Of a DNA stretch of 64,000 nucleotides, positions 26,792 to 36,057 are shown piece after piece. The notes under the pieces are model-generated. The model did not search any database. It saw only the letters and a program-made list of their open reading frames with translations, and was not told where the DNA came from. The translations under genes and the position numbers were made by a program. The stretch is taken from contig VFZG01000002.1 in NCBI GenBank assembly GCA_016871275.1, positions 118,593 through 182,592 of the forward strand, read 5' to 3'. Positions within the stretch are counted from its first letter, which is position 1. Each line of letters begins with the position of its first letter. The stretch comes from Acidimicrobiia bacterium. Its GTDB lineage: Bacteria; Acidobacteriota; Vicinamibacteria; Vicinamibacterales; UBA2999.

Positions 26792-28519
26792 GTGGCCAGT
26801 ATATCCAAACGACGTGTTTTCACTGCCGCCACGGCCGTCGCCGCCGCGATCTTCGCGATCCCCGCGATTCGTCACTGGCGCGAACGGCCGCCCGAACCGC
26901 CGCCCCCGTCAGAGACGCTGCGGTCGGCGTGGCTGCCCCAGGATGGCCTGGTGCCGGGAGCCGGCGGCGACTACTCCTTTGGACTGGCGCTCGCGCCAGA
27001 CGGCCGCACGCTCATCTATCCTGCCGCCACAGGCGGCCGCATCGCGCTGTACCTGCACGACCTGCGCACCGGTGACACGCGCGCGCTGCCGGGCACAAAC
27101 GACGCCGCTATGCCGTTCTGGTCGCCGGACGCCTCGCACATCGGGTTCGTCGCAAACGGCAAGCTGCGCGCGCTCGATCTCGCGACCGGGCAGACTTCGG
27201 AACTGGCCGACGCAGCGGCTGGCCGTGGCGCAACGTGGGGTCCAGCCGGGGACATCCTGTTCACGCCGGCGGCGACCGGTGGCGTGATGAAGCGCGCCGT
27301 CGATGGTTCAATCGCGGCATTCACCACGGTTGATGCCAGCGGAGGCGAAACCTCGCATGCCTGGCCCGCGTTCCTGCCCGACGGACGCCACGCCATCTTC
27401 CTGGTCACGGCCGCCGAGCCGTCGCGCCGGGGGATCTGGATCGCGCCGCTCGACAACCCGGCGGCGCGGCGGCGCATCGCGGCTGCCGACGCGCAGGCAC
27501 TCGTCGTCGATCACGTGCTGCTCTACCTTCGCGATCTCACGTTGATGGCGCAGCCGCTCGATGCCGCGACCCTCGACCCGAATGGCCGCGCGGAAGTCGT
27601 CGGCATGAATGCCGGCCGCGGGCCGCTGGGCCAGATCTTCGCGACCGCGTCGAGCGACGTGCTGATCTACGGCGCGCCGGGGACCACGCTGCGGCAGTTG
27701 CAATGGGTGACGCGCACCGGTGAAGCAGCCGGATCGCCGACCGAGCCGATCGACGCGTGGGATCTGCGCATCGCGCCGGACGGCCGAAGAGTGGCGGTGA
27801 CGGAGCGCGACCGGCAATTGCGCACCCTCGACGTGTTCGTTCGCACCACCACACAGCCGGCGCCAGTACGGATGTCGTTGTCGACCGACGTCGACGACAG
27901 CGGCGTGTGGTCGCCGGACGGATTGCGCGTGGCCTGGGCCGGCCAGCGGCGCAAGGTGCTGATCCGCGGCGCCGGCGCGGTACTGCCCGAGCAGACCATC
28001 GGCACGTTCGACACGCCCGTGCAGGTCTGGGACTGGTCGCGCGACGGTCGATCGCTGATCATCGGCCGGCGCCAGAACGACACCGGCGACGACCTGTGGA
28101 TACTACCGCCGGTCGAACACAGTGACGCGCGTCCGTACGCGGTCGCACCGTTCGATCAGGTCTACGCCGCTGTGTCGCCGGACGGCGCGCGGCTCGCCTA
28201 CGCATCGAACGAGTCCGGGCAGTTCGATATCTACGTCGACTCCTATCCCACACCCGGCCGCCGCGTTCGGGTGACCACCGCCGGTGCGACCGAGCCGCGC
28301 TGGAGCGCCGATGGCCGCGAGCTCTACTTCCGGCGAGGGGCCGACATCCATGCGCTCACACTCGACCGATCGGAAGTACGATCGAGCGGGCGGCTGTTCA
28401 ATGCGGGCGCGGTGATTCGCGCCTATGACGTCAGCCGTGACGGCCGCTTCCTGCTCAATCTTCCCGCGGCGAACAGTCCGGCCGCGGCTGCCACGCTGAT
28501 CTACCAATGGCAGCCCTGA
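26792..28519 (+). CDS. Secreted or anchored PD40/TolB-like beta-propeller protein
   Basis: 575 residues from GTG 26792. A single hydrophobic helix at 8-24 (VFTAATAVAAAIFAIPAI) is followed by a proline-rich spacer and a periplasmic propeller. Repeats carry the PD40 signature SPDG or similar: LALAPDGRTLIYPA, FWSPDASHIGFVA, VWSPDGLRVAWAG, AVSPDGARLAYASNESGQFDIYV and RWSADGRELYF. Such propellers in Acidobacteriota commonly form the extracellular half of eukaryote-like Ser/Thr kinases. Here no kinase domain is present, so it is a stand-alone sensor or scaffold. Exonuclease III follows after 17 nt. Confidence 0.75.
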   Translation: MASISKRRVFTAATAVAAAIFAIPAIRHWRERPPEPPPPSETLRSAWLPQDGLVPGAGGDYSFGLALAPDGRTLIYPAATGGRIALYLHDLRTGDTRALPGTNDAAMPFWSPDASHIGFVANGKLRALDLATGQTSELADAAAGRGATWGPAGDILFTPAATGGVMKRAVDGSIAAFTTVDASGGETSHAWPAFLPDGRHAIFLVTAAEPSRRGIWIAPLDNPAARRRIAAADAQALVVDHVLLYLRDLTLMAQPLDAATLDPNGRAEVVGMNAGRGPLGQIFATASSDVLIYGAPGTTLRQLQWVTRTGEAAGSPTEPIDAWDLRIAPDGRRVAVTERDRQLRTLDVFVRTTTQPAPVRMSLSTDVDDSGVWSPDGLRVAWAGQRRKVLIRGAGAVLPEQTIGTFDTPVQVWDWSRDGRSLIIGRRQNDTGDDLWILPPVEHSDARPYAVAPFDQVYAAVSPDGARLAYASNESGQFDIYVDSYPTPGRRVRVTTAGATEPRWSADGRELYFRRGADIHALTLDRSEVRSSGRLFNAGAVIRAYDVSRDGRFLLNLPAANSPAAAATLIYQWQP

Positions 28520-28536
28520 CGGACCGGAGGCCTGAG

Positions 28537-29301
28537 ATGAAGATCGCGTCGTGGAACGTGAACGGCATTCGCGCCCGGCAGGGCCAGTTGATCGACTGGC
28601 TTGTGGCCGAAACACCCGACATCGTCTGCCTGCAGGAAATCAAGGCGTCGCCCGATCAACTGCCGTTCGAGTTGCGGGACGTGCAGGACTATTGGAGCTG
28701 CTGGCACGGCGAGAAGGGCTATTCCGGCGTCGGTCTGCTGGTTTCCAAGTCGCTGCTCGGCGCCATGCCGGCCTGCTGGCATCCGGGCTTCGACTTCGAA
28801 CAACGCATCGTCTGTGCCAGCGTGCCTTCCCCGGTGGGCGACGTGATGGTGGCGTCGGTTTACGTGCCAAACGGCGGCAAGGATTTCGAGGCCAAGATCC
28901 GCTTCCTCGAGGCGCTCGATTCGTACGTCGCGGAGGCGGAGCGCGAGCAGCTCCTGCTGGTGTTGTGCGGTGACCTGAACGTCGCCAGGACCGAGCGCGA
29001 CATTCATCCCAAGGAGCGCAAGGCTAACCAGATCGGCGCCCGGCCGGAGGAGCGCGCGTTGATCGAGCGCATCCTGTCGCGCGGCGTGGTTGACGTGCAC
29101 CGCAGGTTGCATCCGGATGACGACAACCTGTTCACGTGGTGGGCGCCGTGGCGGAACATGAAACAGCGCAACATCGGCTGGCGCATCGACTACGTGCTGG
29201 CGTCGCAGGCGCTGGCCGATCGGGCATCATCCGCCGTGGTCCAGCGCGAGATCGGCACGAGCGATCACGGCCCGGTAGTGGTGCAGTTCGGCTTTACTTA
29301 G
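28537..29301 (+). CDS. xth: Exodeoxyribonuclease III
   Basis: 254 residues from ATG 28537, preceded by GGAGG. A frame beginning 30 nt upstream lacks conserved sequence. All endonuclease/exonuclease/phosphatase-fold motifs are present: SWNVNGIRAR at the N-terminus, CLQEIKA with the metal-binding Glu near 34, GDLNVARTERDIH near 150, GWRIDYVLAS near 220 and the terminal SDHGPVVV. The enzyme removes 3' blocks and incises at abasic sites in base-excision repair. The length matches the family (about 255-268). Confidence 0.93.
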   Translation: MKIASWNVNGIRARQGQLIDWLVAETPDIVCLQEIKASPDQLPFELRDVQDYWSCWHGEKGYSGVGLLVSKSLLGAMPACWHPGFDFEQRIVCASVPSPVGDVMVASVYVPNGGKDFEAKIRFLEALDSYVAEAEREQLLLVLCGDLNVARTERDIHPKERKANQIGARPEERALIERILSRGVVDVHRRLHPDDDNLFTWWAPWRNMKQRNIGWRIDYVLASQALADRASSAVVQREIGTSDHGPVVVQFGFT

Positions 29302-29357
29302 GCAGCTTCTCGATCGCGGCCTTCATCGCGATCCGCTTCTCCCTCATCAACTGGCCA

Positions 29358-31448
29358 TCAGGGGAGCGTCAGGACGATCAGCTCGGGAATGTCAGTCGGG
29401 GTCGGGCTCTGGACGCTGATCGCGATGTACTGCTTGCCGTCGATCGCGTAGGTCATCGGCGTTCCAACGGCTGAGCCAGGAAGATCCGTTGAGGCCAGCT
29501 CCTTGCCGGTCGCCTTGTCGAACGCGACCAGACGCGGACCGCCCCTAATACCACCGGTGGTGAGCGCGTACATCAACAGCGTCTTCGTGAGCAGCGGTCC
29601 AGCCAGCGTAATGTCGCCGCCGACCGGCCCAAGTTTGAGCGGCTTGAGGCGCGGGTTGTTGCGAATGCGATCGCCGGCGCCGGTCGGCACCATCCACTTG
29701 TGATCACCCGTGTTCATGTCAATCGCCGTCATGCGCGAGTACGGCGGCTTGAACAGCGGCAGGCCTTCCGGCATCTGCGGATTGCGGCCGGGCGTCTGCA
29801 TGTAGAGCAGGTTGCTGTGCACTTTCGGATCGGGCGGGCTCAGCCTGCTCACCGCATAGGCGTTTCGCGACGGGATGTACATCAAACCGGTTTCGGGGTC
29901 GACCGCCGCACCCGACCAGTTCGCTCCGCCGGTCGTGCCGGGCCGCACAATCGTGCCTTCGATCGATGGCGGCGTGAACAGCGGGCCGGTGCGGAACCCC
30001 TGGATCGCCTGCTCCGCCATGGCGCGAATCTCCGGGGTGAAGTCCGCGAGATCGTTCACGGTCGCGCCCTGATATTCGAACGCCGCCGGCTTCGTCGGCA
30101 TCGGCTGCGTGGGCGAGGCTTTCTCGCCGGGCACATCCGATGGCGGCACCGGCCGCTCTACGATGTCCCACACCGGCCGGCCGGTGGCCCGATCGAACGT
30201 GTACACGTAGCCCTGCTTGGTGATCTGCGCCAGTGCCTTGATGCGGGTCCCGTTGACGGTGATGTCGAGCAGATTCGGCGCCGCCGGATTGTCGTAGTCC
30301 CACAGCCCGTGGTGCACCGTCTGGAAGTGCCACACGCGCTTGCCGGTGTTGATGTCGAGCGCGACCACGCTCTCGGCAAACAGGTTGTCGCCCAGTCGAT
30401 GCGCGCCGTAGAAATCCGGCGCGGTGGTATTGGTCGGCAGGTACAGCAAGCCGAGCTCCTCGTCCGCGCTCATGATCGTCCACACCGTGACTTTGCCGGC
30501 GTATTCGTTCGAGCCGTCCTGCCACGTGTCGGCGCCGAACTCTCCCTTTTGCGGAATCGGCTGGAACGTCCACCGCACTTTGCCGGTGCGCGCATCGAAC
30601 GCGCGCATCCAGCCGGGGATCTGCTCCTTGGTCTTGATCAGCGACGAGATCGCCGCCGGCACGACGATCATGTCCTTGACGACGATCGGCGGTGACTGCA
30701 CCGAGTAGGTCAGCGCATTCAGATAGTCGCGCGTGCCGCGCTGGGCGCGCGGCAGGCCTTCCATCAAGTCGACCTTGCCGTTGACACCGAACTCCTGAAC
30801 GGGCCGCCCGGTCTTCGCATCAACCGCGATCAGATAGCCGTCGCCGGTCCCCCAATACACGCGCTCTTCGGGGCCACTGGCTCCGGGCGCGGTCGAGGGC
30901 GCGCGCCAGTAGGCCACGCCGCGCTGATTCCACCGCAGCGTCATCGTGGTCGTCCCGGACTCGTAGCTCTTGGGGTTGTAGACCCACTTGAGCGCGCCGG
31001 TGCGGGCGTCGTAGGCCGCGCCCACGGAGGCCGGCGTATTCACGTAGATCGTGCCGCCGACCATCAACGGCGTGACCTTGTAGTTCTGGACAAACGGCGG
31101 CTGGTTGTCCCGCCAGCGCGTCGGATCGACGCGGCTGAGCTCCTCGAAAATCAGCTTCGAGTCCGCCGACCACTCGGTGCCGTCAGGCAGCGTCATCGAC
31201 AGGAATCCGTCAGGCGACTTGGCGCGCCAGGCGATGCGCAGCGATCCGAAATTCGAGGCGTTGATCTGATCGAGCGGCGAGTACTTGGAGTTGGCGAGGT
31301 CGCCGCCGTAGGTCGGCCACTCCCCGGTTGCCGTCGACGGCCTTTCGGCACGAAGCTGTCTACTTGCCGCAGTCGGCTCCTCGCTCAGGGTTAAAGCGCT
31401 GACCCCCATCGCGACGACACAGCCAAACGCGGCGATTGTTCTGTTCAT
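29358..31448 (-). CDS. Secreted PQQ-dependent quinoprotein dehydrogenase (membrane-free Gcd-like)
   Basis: 697 residues from the ATG at 31446-31448, giving a signal peptide (MNRTIAAFGCVVAMGVSAL). The longer frame to 31586 adds no conserved residues. The mature protein is an eight-bladed PQQ propeller with tryptophan-docking repeats such as GEWPTYGGDLANSKYSPLDQI near 45, GALKWVYNPKSYES, TGKRVWHFQTVHHGLWDYD near 340 and GATVNDLADFTPE. It most resembles the soluble half of quinoprotein glucose/polyol dehydrogenases but lacks the N-terminal membrane domain of Gcd. It would oxidise a sugar or alcohol in the periplasm. No PQQ biosynthesis genes are in the window. Confidence 0.85.
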   Translation of the reverse strand: MNRTIAAFGCVVAMGVSALTLSEEPTAASRQLRAERPSTATGEWPTYGGDLANSKYSPLDQINASNFGSLRIAWRAKSPDGFLSMTLPDGTEWSADSKLIFEELSRVDPTRWRDNQPPFVQNYKVTPLMVGGTIYVNTPASVGAAYDARTGALKWVYNPKSYESGTTTMTLRWNQRGVAYWRAPSTAPGASGPEERVYWGTGDGYLIAVDAKTGRPVQEFGVNGKVDLMEGLPRAQRGTRDYLNALTYSVQSPPIVVKDMIVVPAAISSLIKTKEQIPGWMRAFDARTGKVRWTFQPIPQKGEFGADTWQDGSNEYAGKVTVWTIMSADEELGLLYLPTNTTAPDFYGAHRLGDNLFAESVVALDINTGKRVWHFQTVHHGLWDYDNPAAPNLLDITVNGTRIKALAQITKQGYVYTFDRATGRPVWDIVERPVPPSDVPGEKASPTQPMPTKPAAFEYQGATVNDLADFTPEIRAMAEQAIQGFRTGPLFTPPSIEGTIVRPGTTGGANWSGAAVDPETGLMYIPSRNAYAVSRLSPPDPKVHSNLLYMQTPGRNPQMPEGLPLFKPPYSRMTAIDMNTGDHKWMVPTGAGDRIRNNPRLKPLKLGPVGGDITLAGPLLTKTLLMYALTTGGIRGGPRLVAFDKATGKELASTDLPGSAVGTPMTYAIDGKQYIAISVQSPTPTDIPELIVLTLP

Positions 31449-31558
31449 TGGGTCAGGTCTTTCACGCGACAGCGAGCATCGGTCGTCCGGGGAGAGGCGC
31501 CCGGAGGCGCACCATTCTAGCCGGGTCTGCGCGTTCTGTGGCCCGCGCCTCCGAGGGC

Positions 31559-33424
31559 TTACCGGGAGACGCGGAATGCGACCCATTGTTCGGCGGCATG
31601 TTCGCCGCTGGTCGCTGCGATGCGCAGAACGTAGGTGCTGTTGGCCAGGCTCCCGACCGGGATGGCCATGCGCGCTTTGCCATCCACGAGCGGCGGGGCG
31701 TCGAGCGCCCGCAAGACGTCTCCCCTGCTATTGAGCAGGTCAACCTTGAGTTGCGGCGCGCCGGCCGGTGCCTGGAGCTCGATGTCGACCAGCACGCGAT
31801 CGGTGGCGCTGAATCGCGTGGCCGCCGTGGGTGAGGCCGACGGATTCGCCTCGATGGCGCGGAACTCCACCATGTTCTTGGCGCGCAGGATCTTCGGCGT
31901 GGCGAGGACGATGGGCTGTTTGCTCAGGTCGGCCACGGCCTGCACCTGCACCCAGCGGTCGATGATGTCGCCGTTGGCCGCCAGCGAGGTGAAACGCACG
32001 CGGTGTCGGCCGCCCGGCCAGTCGAATCGCGCCATCAACGGCAACTCGCCGGGAGCGCCGCCAATCACCTGTGCCGGCCGGGTGGGCTTGCCCGCATCGT
32101 CCACTGGCTGGATTTCGAGGCGCGCGGGCTTGTCGGAGCCCGGCGTCGGGTTCGGTTCCCAGGTGTAGGTCACGCGCGTGTGCCCGCCGTCGCCTCTGGC
32201 AACACCCGTCCACACCGCGACCGCGCGGGTGTTCACCGAATCCGACAGCGCGGCGAGCGCCGTCGTGAGCGCGGCGTTGGGTGGAGTCGCCGCGGCTTCT
32301 GCCGCCGCCGTGATCTCTTTCGCGCTCGCCGACCAGTAACCGCGCCGGGCGTTGATCTGCACGCCGCGCCGCTTCACGCGGACCTTGATTTCGTGGAACC
32401 GGCCATCGTTGGTGCGCCGCGTCGGCGTGTAGCCGAGCAGGTAGTAGGCGCTGGCATCCGAGACGACGTCCTTCAACTGCTCCATCGGCTCGTTGGTGTT
32501 GACGATGGTGCGGCCGTTGGTGTCGGCGGCCAGCCGCCTGAGCACGGTGCCGCCGCCGAAGCCGGCGCTGCCGAGCGGGCGCGGATCGATGACGTGAATC
32601 GACACGTTGCCCTGGTTGGCGGCGCGGTCGATCTCTTTCATCAACTGATCGTTCGGGCTGCCGGGCCGCACGCCGGGCCCCTGACTGAAGAACAGGAGGG
32701 ACTTGCGGCCGTCGCGCAGCCCGCCCATGTTCAACGCCAGCGCCTTCAACGCCGAGAGCGTGACGCCGCTGCGCAGTTCCATCCAGTTGCGCTGCGACAG
32801 CTGCGCCTCTTCAATCGGGCTCTTGATCGGAAACGTTTCGCCGAGCCGCCCTTCGAAACTGCGGATGCGGCTGATCAACTCCGCCTTGTTGCGCGTGTAC
32901 TTGAGGTCGTAGAGCGTGGTCAGCGGATCCATCAGCGCCACGAGATCGTTCGGGCCCAGCTGGTTGATGAACTTCGTCAGCGTGTCGCGCAGCGGCAGCG
33001 TGATGTCCGGGCGCTTCGCGATGTGATAGTCGTCCAGGAAGATGCCGAACAACCGCACGTCCTCGCGCGCGGCCTCGAGCAGGGCGTGCTCCTTCGAGCG
33101 AATCTCGAGCGGCTCGTCGAGGTTCGAGGTGCGCGTGCCGTCCACCCGGATGAACTGGATCGTCTCGATCCGCTGCGGCACCTCGTCGTCGGTGATCTCG
33201 AAGTCGTCGATCGTCAGATCGCCCACCGGCTCGTTGCGCGACGTCGCCGTCACGTCCACGCGTACCAGATCAGTCGTCGCCCGGAAGATCGGCTGCGCCG
33301 GCGCCTGGGGAGCCTGGTCGGCGGCGCTCTGAGCAAGCAGGCGGCCGGCCAGGCCGGCCGGCCGCGCGTCGAACGGTTCGACGACACACAGACCAATCGC
33401 CACGGCGACAAGGACAAGCCGCAT
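31559..33424 (-). CDS. Secreted VWFA-related protein of the acidobacterial family
   Basis: 621 residues with an N-terminal signal. A short beta domain (FRATTDLVRVDVTATSRNEP) precedes a von Willebrand A-like domain with IFLDDYHIAK near 130 and LALNMGGLRDGRKSLLFFSQG near 235, then YYLLGYTPTRRTNDGRFHEI near 330. This combination defines the VWFA-related Acidobacterial domain proteins, a large family with no settled function. The C-terminal 250 residues are beta-rich and may be FnIII-like. The start ATG 33424 follows a TAGGAT box by 6 nt in a divergent promoter shared with the PfkB kinase gene. Confidence 0.85.
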   Translation of the reverse strand: MRLVLVAVAIGLCVVEPFDARPAGLAGRLLAQSAADQAPQAPAQPIFRATTDLVRVDVTATSRNEPVGDLTIDDFEITDDEVPQRIETIQFIRVDGTRTSNLDEPLEIRSKEHALLEAAREDVRLFGIFLDDYHIAKRPDITLPLRDTLTKFINQLGPNDLVALMDPLTTLYDLKYTRNKAELISRIRSFEGRLGETFPIKSPIEEAQLSQRNWMELRSGVTLSALKALALNMGGLRDGRKSLLFFSQGPGVRPGSPNDQLMKEIDRAANQGNVSIHVIDPRPLGSAGFGGGTVLRRLAADTNGRTIVNTNEPMEQLKDVVSDASAYYLLGYTPTRRTNDGRFHEIKVRVKRRGVQINARRGYWSASAKEITAAAEAAATPPNAALTTALAALSDSVNTRAVAVWTGVARGDGGHTRVTYTWEPNPTPGSDKPARLEIQPVDDAGKPTRPAQVIGGAPGELPLMARFDWPGGRHRVRFTSLAANGDIIDRWVQVQAVADLSKQPIVLATPKILRAKNMVEFRAIEANPSASPTAATRFSATDRVLVDIELQAPAGAPQLKVDLLNSRGDVLRALDAPPLVDGKARMAIPVGSLANSTYVLRIAATSGEHAAEQWVAFRVSR

Positions 33425-33430
33425 ACTCGC

Positions 33431-33440
33431 ATCCTATACT
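33431..33440. promoter_or_regulatory. Overlapping divergent -10 boxes (VWFA protein / PfkB kinase)
   Basis: ATCCTATACT contains TAGGAT on the minus strand (33431-33436, 6 nt before ATG 33424) and TATACT on the plus strand (33435-33440, 8 nt before ATG 33449). The two start codons are only 24 bp apart. Confidence 0.55.
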
Positions 33441-33448
33441 GACCCTCA

Positions 33449-34402
33449 ATGTCGCAACGACCTTCGACTCGCTCAGGTCGCCCTGAGCCTGTCGACCGGC
33501 GGTGGGATGTCATCGGCGTCGGGTGCAACTCCGTCGATTACGTCTATCGCCTCCCGGCGTCACCCCGCGCCGACAGTCCAACCGCCAAACTGCGGATTTC
33601 CGGCCACCAGGCGATGTGCGGCGGGCAGATGGCGACCGCGATGGCCGCGTGCGCCGCCCTGGGGCTCCGCACCGCCTACCTCGGCGCTGCCGGCCACGAT
33701 CACAACGGCCGCCTCATCATCAGCGAGCTGCAGCAACGCGGCGTGGACGTCTCTGCTGTCGTGACGCGTGCCTGCGCCAATCGCTTTGCCGTGATCGCCG
33801 TCGACGAATCGTCGGGCGAGCGGATCGTGCTGTGGGACCGCGACGATCGCCTCAATCTCCAGCCCGCCGACATCGATCGCGCAACGTTGGCGTCGGCGAG
33901 GCTGGTGCACGTCGATGACGAGGACCAGCAGGCGGCCATCACCGCCGCGGCCATCGCGCGTGACGCAGGCATCCCCGCCACGAGCGACATCGACCGCGTG
34001 ACCGCACACACCCGGGACCTGATTGCGACGGTGAGCGTGCCGATCTTTGCGCAGCACGTCCTGCCCGAAATGACCGGAGAATCCGACACCGGACGGGCGC
34101 TCCGCACCCTGCGGCAACCGCACCACGCCATGCTCTGCGTCACCCTTGGCGCTGCCGGTGCGATGTTGTTGAGCGGGAACGAGCTGGTGTCCGAGCCCGC
34201 GTATCCCGTGACCGCGATCGACACGACCGGAGCGGGAGATGTGTTCAGGGCGGCCTTCATCTACGGGCTGCTGAACCACTACCCGCCACGCCGGTTGTTA
34301 GGATTCGCCAATGCCGCCGCCGCGCTCTCGTGTACGCGCCAGGGTGCCATGGCCGGCGTGCCGTCGCTGACCGAGGTGGAGCGGCTGGCTACTCAGGCGT
34401 AA
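33449..34402 (+). CDS. PfkB-family carbohydrate kinase
   Basis: 317 residues. The conserved part opens at WDVIGVGCNSVDYVYRLP, has CGGQMATAMAACAALGL near 53 and ends with the catalytic, anion-hole motif AIDTTGAGDVFRAAF near 255. The family phosphorylates sugars or nucleosides with ATP; residues deciding between ribokinase- and adenosine-kinase-like substrates are not clear. The first ~18 residues are encoded by a CTTCGAC/CTCAGG palindromic repeat inserted just after the start codon and are unlikely to be part of the fold. No alternative start lies between the repeat and the conserved region. Its 3' end overlaps the convergent phosphatase gene by 14 bp. Confidence 0.85.
   Translation: MSQRPSTRSGRPEPVDRRWDVIGVGCNSVDYVYRLPASPRADSPTAKLRISGHQAMCGGQMATAMAACAALGLRTAYLGAAGHDHNGRLIISELQQRGVDVSAVVTRACANRFAVIAVDESSGERIVLWDRDDRLNLQPADIDRATLASARLVHVDDEDQQAAITAAAIARDAGIPATSDIDRVTAHTRDLIATVSVPIFAQHVLPEMTGESDTGRALRTLRQPHHAMLCVTLGAAGAMLLSGNELVSEPAYPVTAIDTTGAGDVFRAAFIYGLLNHYPPRRLLGFANAAAALSCTRQGAMAGVPSLTEVERLATQA
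33461..33497. repeat. CTTCGAC/CTCAGG palindromic repeat inside the pfkB-family gene
   Basis: CCTTCGACTCGCTCAGG at the left is mirrored by CCTGAGCCTGTCGACC at the right. It encodes residues 5-17 (RPSTRSGRPEPVD) in frame. Related copies are at 48949, 54857 and 55561. Confidence 0.7.
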
Positions 34403-36032
34403 GCGCTTCGCGCAGCACCCGGCCCGTGGCGTCGGCCAACGTCACGCCGACCATGTGCGCCAGCGTGGGGGCGATATCGGTCGGTGCGGATGGCTCGAGG
34501 TATTGTCCCGGCTTGATCCCGAATCCAAACAGCACCACCGGCACGCGGGTGTCGTAGCGATGTCCCGTGCCATGCGTCGTCGTGCTCGAAGACGTAATCC
34601 AGTAGGCACGGCCAAGCATCTTGATGTCGCCGCTGCGGCCCTCGTAGTGGCTGAGCGCCGCCGCGCGCGTCAGCGGATCGCTGGCCGACAGTTCCTCCTT
34701 GCGATAGACGCGCCACACCCCTTCCGTGTTGCGCACCGTCGCGAGCACCGCATCCATGGCCGTCGGGTTCTGGGTCAGCTGCTGGTAGACGCCGTCGTTG
34801 AAATACACGTCGTTGTAAATCACCCGGGTGCGGTACGCGCCCGGCCCCAGTTCGCGCGCCAGCACCGCGTCAATGGCGCGGCCCACCGCGCCGGCGTCGA
34901 TGCGCCCGGCGTCGAATCCCTGCGCCTTGACGCGCTCCGGCACCGGCGCCACGCCATGGTCGGCGCTCAGGCCGACGACGTAGCTGCCCCGGCCGAGATC
35001 GCGATCGAGCTTGTCGAGCAGCAGGCCGATCTGCGTGTCGAGGTGAAACATGACGTCCTGCACCTCGTGCGAATCCGGCCCGAAATCATGACCAACCTTG
35101 TCGAGTGCCGAATAGCCGATCGCCAGGAAATCGGTGGCCGGCCCTCGACCAAGCTGCAGCGCGTCGATCGACTGCATGGCGAGCGCGTTGAGGTACGCAT
35201 CGGAGAACGGACTCGACTCCCACGCATCGGTGAACGCCCCGCCGACTTCGGCGCCGGTGCCCTTGACGATGTGCGGGAACTCCTTCGTCGCCAGCGCGAC
35301 GCGCCGGCGGCTCGCCGCCTGCGTGGAGTAGTCGAAGAGATACTGGTCGATCGGCATCGACCGGTCCCAGCGGCGGCCGATCTCGCCCTTGAGCGGATGC
35401 TTCGCGATGTACTCCGCCAGATACGGCACCGGGGCCTTCGCAAACGCCGTTGACGTGACCCACTCGCCATCGACCTCGTCGAGCCAGATCACCACATCCG
35501 GCTTGCGCCCGGTGAGCCCAATGGCCGACCGCGCCTTCAGCGAAATGCCGACCACCTTGGGCGCCGATGAGCCCTGCAAGCGCATCTCGTCGGCCAGCGT
35601 GTTCGACATCAGATACCTGGCGCTGTTGCCGACGCTCTTCACGGGAACGCCGTACGTGATCAGTTTCGTGTTCTCATCGTCCGTGCACGCCACGAGACGG
35701 CTGTTGTTCCGCTCCCACCACTGGTTGAGCACCATGCCGTGCACCGCCGGCACGGTGCCGGTGCCCATGCTGGCGTGGCCGGCGCACGTCACGGTGTTGT
35801 AGTACGGATAGTCGGCCTGCCGGAACCACGCGCCTTCGTTGATCAACCGGTGCAGGCCCTTCGACCACTGGTGGCGAAAACGGTCGACGTAATCGCCGCG
35901 CATCTGGTCCACGGAAATCAGGACGACGAGCTTGGGGCGGCTGCGGGCCTGGGGCGCCGCCGGTTTGGCGGTTTGTGCGCTCGGCACTGGCGCGGTCAAC
36001 AGCATGGCGGACAGCAGCGCGGCGTATTTCAT
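34389..36032 (-). CDS. Secreted PafA-type alkaline phosphatase / phosphodiesterase
   Basis: 547 residues from ATG 36032, giving a signal peptide (MKYAALLSAMLLTAPVPSAQ). The frame extends further up to a TTG at 36050 that is less likely. The alkaline phosphatase superfamily core is complete: ISVDQMRGDYVDRF with the first metal-binding Asp, YNTVTCAGHASMGTG with a threonine nucleophile as in Chryseobacterium PafA, and SADHGVAPVPERV. The C-terminal metal histidine lies in THGTGHRYDTRVPVVLFGFG. It would release phosphate from organic monoesters in the periplasm. A TATGAT box overlaps the promoter of the divergent gene. Confidence 0.87.
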   Translation of the reverse strand: MKYAALLSAMLLTAPVPSAQTAKPAAPQARSRPKLVVLISVDQMRGDYVDRFRHQWSKGLHRLINEGAWFRQADYPYYNTVTCAGHASMGTGTVPAVHGMVLNQWWERNNSRLVACTDDENTKLITYGVPVKSVGNSARYLMSNTLADEMRLQGSSAPKVVGISLKARSAIGLTGRKPDVVIWLDEVDGEWVTSTAFAKAPVPYLAEYIAKHPLKGEIGRRWDRSMPIDQYLFDYSTQAASRRRVALATKEFPHIVKGTGAEVGGAFTDAWESSPFSDAYLNALAMQSIDALQLGRGPATDFLAIGYSALDKVGHDFGPDSHEVQDVMFHLDTQIGLLLDKLDRDLGRGSYVVGLSADHGVAPVPERVKAQGFDAGRIDAGAVGRAIDAVLARELGPGAYRTRVIYNDVYFNDGVYQQLTQNPTAMDAVLATVRNTEGVWRVYRKEELSASDPLTRAAALSHYEGRSGDIKMLGRAYWITSSSTTTHGTGHRYDTRVPVVLFGFGIKPGQYLEPSAPTDIAPTLAHMVGVTLADATGRVLREALTPE

Positions 36033-36041
36033 CAGGGAAAA

Positions 36042-36051
36042 ATCATACAAT
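36042..36051. promoter_or_regulatory. Overlapping divergent -10 boxes (phosphatase / secreted protein)
   Basis: ATCATACAAT reads TATGAT leftward (36042-36047, 9 nt before ATG 36032) and TACAAT rightward (36046-36051, 6 nt before GTG 36058). The same ten bases occur at 52069-52078 between another divergent pair. Confidence 0.6.
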
Positions 36052-36057
36052 CAGCGC

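Noticed and set aside
29302..29357. A short plus- or minus-strand peptide between exonuclease III and the PQQ dehydrogenase gene
   Set aside because: A 17-codon frame (MREKRIAMKAAIEKLP) is visible on the minus strand but has no promoter or ribosome binding site, and is too short to support.
32003..33442. A 479-codon plus-strand open frame opposite the VWFA-related gene
   Set aside because: It is antisense to a recognisable secreted protein and lacks any start signal.
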